Below, piece after piece: positions 62,775 through 64,000 of a stretch of DNA of 64,000 nucleotides. Every line of letters begins with the position of its first letter. Position 1 is the first letter of the stretch. Under the pieces are notes generated by a model. That model was not told the origin of the DNA, made no database searches, and saw only the letters and a list, made by a program, of their open reading frames with translations. The DNA is from Cristatella mucedo (lineage: Eukaryota; Bryozoa; Phylactolaemata; Cristatellidae), in NCBI GenBank assembly GCA_009760855.2, contig WPIO01000024.1, positions 1,663,501 through 1,727,500 of the forward strand, in the 5' to 3' direction. The position numbers and the translations under genes were made by a program.

Positions 62775-63890
62775 ATAGGCATCATGCTATTGGTCAGTAA
62801 TAACATGCGCAATATCAGCACTCAGAAGTACACAAAGGACAATTCAGATTGACTGAGAAAAAGTTGTGATGAACATGAAAGCTTTTAGTTTCTTGTTTTT
62901 AATGTCGTCAAGTCAGGGAATGTCGTGACGTCAGTCGGGAGTGAGTGAGTTCCAGGCTTTTCGAACTGAAGGCATGGTCTCTGAAGGATTCAGGTTGGGT
63001 ATGGGCACACGGCTTGAGTCAGAAGAGCAAGTGGTCTGATGCCAAGACTGACTGGGAAGTAGTTTGAATAGGTAGGCTGGAGCTAGAGGATCAGGAAACC
63101 TAAAGGTCAGTGACTGAACGTTGGAGTTTTTGATGGGGAGCCTGTTCAGATCAGAGAGAGAATTGGTAACATGTGGCACTTTCGATGTTCACGACAGGCA
63201 AACCTAGCTGCAATGTTTTGAACCAACTGTAAATGTCTTATGCACAGGCAGGAAGAACCGCAAGATGTGGTTATCTATGGAAAGGTCATTTTTTAACATT
63301 TCACTAGGATTCCATGCAGATGCAACTGGAGATATGCTGGCAGAGCCGATTTTGAGCTTCAATCTTTCCAATTTCTGTGTAGTACTTGGTTGGACCTTAC
63401 CTAGTAAGTTAATTTTTATCGTTATTCAATTTGAGAAACTGTCGTGCCATCCAAGTGAGAATGTCAGCAATGCATGCTGCAAGATGAGAGATGAGAAGAG
63501 TTTCACATGCTGGAAGGCTATGTGGGATCGATCAAAGAGCAATTACAGCTTCATGTAGCCTGAATTACAGTGAAAGCATGGATTGTGCTGGGCAGATACG
63601 TCGGCAAGAAGGCAAGCATACATTGTGAAAAGAACCGGACCTAGAACACATCCCTGGGTTACCCTATACTTTAAAGGCTCAATTTGCCGAGTAATCATTA
63701 ACTAATGGCATGTAAGATCTGTAATCTGCTGAGATATGACATAAACTATTGCAGTGCAGTGATGGCGATGCCCACGTGAGAAGGCCCCAAGTAGTTTACT
63801 ACAGAGGAGAAAGTGAATCGGTGCACAGCTTTCTGTCAACCATTGCAACTCTACTGTTCATCTGGATTTCAAGAGCTCTCCTAAAAAGAG
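62775..63890 (-). mobile_element. L2-D-like LINE remnant
   Basis: A minus-strand diverged L2 with a short open frame (LLPSQSWHQTTCSSDSS) and a recognisable reverse transcriptase region up to AAAAGAACCGGACCTAG near 63630. The tail is not preserved. Confidence 0.7.
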
Positions 63891-64000
63891 ACATGGCGTC
63901 TAGTTAAAAGCTTTAGTTGTAGGGTATTGATAGCGATCAGAGAGCAAAGGAATGCACTTTGATGGAAATCGGTGCTACCTATGTTAAGTTTTCGTCTGAT

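Overview
The window is a stretch of nuclear genome from an animal, probably a marine invertebrate. This rests on two intron-containing genes that look animal (ERp29 and TRMT2A), a high density of L2/CR1-type LINE fragments and tRNA-derived SINEs, long (TG)n and (AT)n microsatellites, and CpG-dense patches. I cannot name a phylum from sequence alone. No operon, CRISPR array, phage or plasmid feature is present.

Layout. 1-7 kb: diverged L2 elements with L2-B insertions, a (TG)n tract, an L2-A copy with a nearly open reverse transcriptase frame (3865-5740, minus), and an (AT)n tract. 7-20 kb: low-complexity DNA with a 13-bp CTG-rich minisatellite, several SINEs, and one immunoglobulin-domain exon at 11373-11531 (minus). 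20.5-23.3 kb: CpG-dense DNA with a 28-bp perfect palindrome but no gene I can call. 24-44 kb: mostly L2 families A-D, often nested in one another, SINEs of three types, and a second CpG-dense patch at 31.25-32.9 kb. 44.2-47.9 kb: a complete four-exon ERp29-like gene on the plus strand, ending in KDEL, with an ER-stress-element-like site about 70 bp before its start codon. A possible minus-strand exon lies upstream of it, head to head. 48-58 kb: more L2 and SINE copies and a roughly 690-bp element bounded by inverted G/C-run repeats (52209-52897). 58.6-60.6 kb: the 5' part of a TRMT2A-like gene, whose intron holds an L2-B copy interrupted by an L2-A copy. The end of the window is again SINEs and L2.

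The two recognisable genes do not form a pathway. ERp29 is an ER-lumenal folding factor and TRMT2A is a tRNA uridine-5 methyltransferase. The dominant biology is the mobile-element community. L2-A and the tRNA-headed SINE-A share a nearly identical 3' tail of about 55-60 bp containing an inverted repeat, the classic sign that the SINE borrows the LINE's reverse transcriptase. Element boundaries below were set by eye from repeated copies within the window and are good to roughly 10-20 bases. The family names L2-A to L2-D and SINE-A to SINE-C are local labels, not database names.
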